A stretch of 64,000 nt of DNA from Phenylobacterium sp. Lineage in GTDB: Bacteria > Pseudomonadota > Alphaproteobacteria > Caulobacterales > Caulobacteraceae. This document shows, one piece after another, positions 62,932 through 64,000 of the stretch. Below the pieces are notes generated by a model. It saw nothing but the letters and a program-made list of their open reading frames with translations. It was not told where the DNA came from and made no database searches. Where the stretch lies: positions 1-64,000 of the forward strand of contig JAGNIV010000006.1 of the NCBI GenBank assembly GCA_018001015.1, read 5' to 3'. A program made the position numbers and the translations under genes. How positions within the stretch are numbered: the first letter of the stretch is position 1; the number at the start of each line of letters is the position of its first letter.

Positions 62932-64000
62932 ATGAAAACATTCGGATTTAAGCGGCTGGCGGGCCTGATGGCCGCCGCCACCCTGGTCGGGGCGCCGTTG
63001 GCGTTCCCGGCCTTCGCACAGGACGTCGCGCCGCCCGCAGCCGAGGCCGCCGCGCCCGCGCCGGCGCCGGAAGAGGCGGCTCCCGCCGCAACGGAAGAGG
63101 CGGCTCCGGCCGCCGCGGAAACCCCGGCGCCCACGCTGATGGCGCACCAAGTCAAGCTCGAGCTCGACGGCTCCGGCACGGCCTGGATCCTGACCTCCAC
63201 GGCCCTGGTCCTGATGATGACCATTCCCGGCCTGGCGCTGTTCTATGGCGGCATGGTTCGCCGCAAGAACGTCATCGCCACGGTGGCGCAATCCTTCGCG
63301 GTCACCTGCGTGGTGACGGTCGTCTGGATGGCCATCACCTATGGCATGTCCTTCGGGGTGAACCCGGACGAGAACTTGAACAAGTATGTCGGCTCCTTCG
63401 ACGTGCTGTTCCTCAACGGCGTGACCACCGAGACGGCCTTCTCGGCCGCCAAGGGCCTGCCGGAGATGCTGTGGATCGTCTATCAGATGACCTTCGCCAT
63501 CATCACGCCCGCCCTCATCGCCGGCGCCTTCGCCGAGCGGATGAAGTTCTCGGCCCTCCTGCTCTTCACCACCCTGTGGGCGGTCTTCGTCTACGCGCCC
63601 GTCTGTCACTGGGTCTGGGGCGGCGGCTGGCTCTCGGGCGCGGGCGTCCTGGACTTCGCCGGCGGCACCGTCGTTCACATCAATGCGGGCGTCGCCGGCC
63701 TGATGTGCGCCCTGGTGCTCGGCAAGCGTAAGGGCTACGGCGCGGAAAACATGGCGCCTTCCAACCTGGTCTACACCATGATCGGCGCCAGCCTGCTGTG
63801 GGTGGGTTGGTTCGGCTTCAACGCCGGTTCGGAATGGGCCGCCGACGGCATCGCCTCGGCCGCCATGCTGAACACCCAGATCGCCGCGGCCGCGGCCGCC
63901 CTGTCCTGGATGATCGTCGAGTGGGTCGAGCGCAAGAAGCCCGGCATGCTGGGCCTGGCCTCCGGTGCGGTGGCGGGTCTCGTCGCCATCACCCCGGCCG
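62932..64000 (+). CDS. amtB: ammonium transporter AmtB (cut by window end)
   Basis: First 356 codons. Signal peptide (about 1-29), then an unusual Ala/Pro/Glu-rich segment (about 30-65; EEAAPAATEEAAPAAAETPA) before the first of several TM helices (TSTALVLMMTIPGLALFYGG). Amt features: DFAGGTVVHINAGVAG with pore His, YTMIGASLLWVGWFGFNAGS. ATG 62932 has a ribosome site (AAGGGGAT), 37 bases past glnK; operon. Confidence 0.95.
   Translation, partial: MKTFGFKRLAGLMAAATLVGAPLAFPAFAQDVAPPAAEAAAPAPAPEEAAPAATEEAAPAAAETPAPTLMAHQVKLELDGSGTAWILTSTALVLMMTIPGLALFYGGMVRRKNVIATVAQSFAVTCVVTVVWMAITYGMSFGVNPDENLNKYVGSFDVLFLNGVTTETAFSAAKGLPEMLWIVYQMTFAIITPALIAGAFAERMKFSALLLFTTLWAVFVYAPVCHWVWGGGWLSGAGVLDFAGGTVVHINAGVAGLMCALVLGKRKGYGAENMAPSNLVYTMIGASLLWVGWFGFNAGSEWAADGIASAAMLNTQIAAAAAALSWMIVEWVERKKPGMLGLASGAVAGLVAITPA

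Overview
High-GC alphaproteobacterial chromosome, most likely Caulobacterales (Phenylobacterium or Caulobacter-like). This rests on the flaEY / multiple flagellin / flaG / flaF / flbT locus, an alphaproteobacterial SOS box (GTTC-N7-GTTC) at ssb, a NadQ-type NAD regulator and many alphaproteobacterial intergenic palindromes. No rRNA, tRNA, CRISPR, prophage or transposase was seen.

Layout. 1-4.7 kb: a repeat-flanked DUF559 endonuclease-like gene, a thioredoxin-fold/prolyl-hydroxylase fusion, an adenosine deaminase family enzyme, SOS-controlled ssb and two small envelope proteins. 4.8-28.0 kb: a flagellin island. In transcription order on the minus strand it holds flbT-flaF, a 2,496-residue protein made of about 300 octapeptides, a TPR-OGT-like (GT41) glycosyltransferase, an FkbM methyltransferase/TPR/sugar-transferase-like fusion, a UDP-glucuronate decarboxylase, two flagellins with near-perfect sigma54 promoters, flaG, a third divergent flagellin and flaEY. 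A second TPR-glycosyltransferase (FlbA/FlmG-like) diverges from flbT. 28.0-34.6 kb: housekeeping and stress genes (DUF3429, SDR, MoxR ATPase, lipoprotein, a universal stress protein behind an FNR/FixK-like box, and an HD hydrolase / protein phosphatase / NadQ chain). 34.6-39.3 kb: an accessory patch with an HTH regulator, a 10-bp-phased TGC array, a secreted Asn-Gly pentapeptide-repeat protein and an ADYC-like protein. Inverted copies of a composite palindromic repeat bracket most of it. 39.3-54.8 kb: sterol desaturase, an SDR+MFS operon divergent from an HxlR regulator, thioesterase, HU, DUF883-like protein, two tandem beta-barrel proteins, a KAS III-like synthase, a Sel1/2OG hydroxylase, an M48 protease, a PIG-L deacetylase, YceI, DUF488 and a peptide transporter. 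54.4-61.8 kb: a tightly packed operon glyQ-DUF559-glyS-ppdK plus three small genes. 61.8-64 kb: a small secreted protein, glnK and the start of amtB.

The most unusual content is the giant octad-repeat protein beside protein-glycosylation enzymes inside the flagellin locus. Next are the Asn-Gly-repeat/ADYC cassette with its phased operator-like array, and the two repeat-associated DUF559 genes, one of them wedged between glyQ and glyS.
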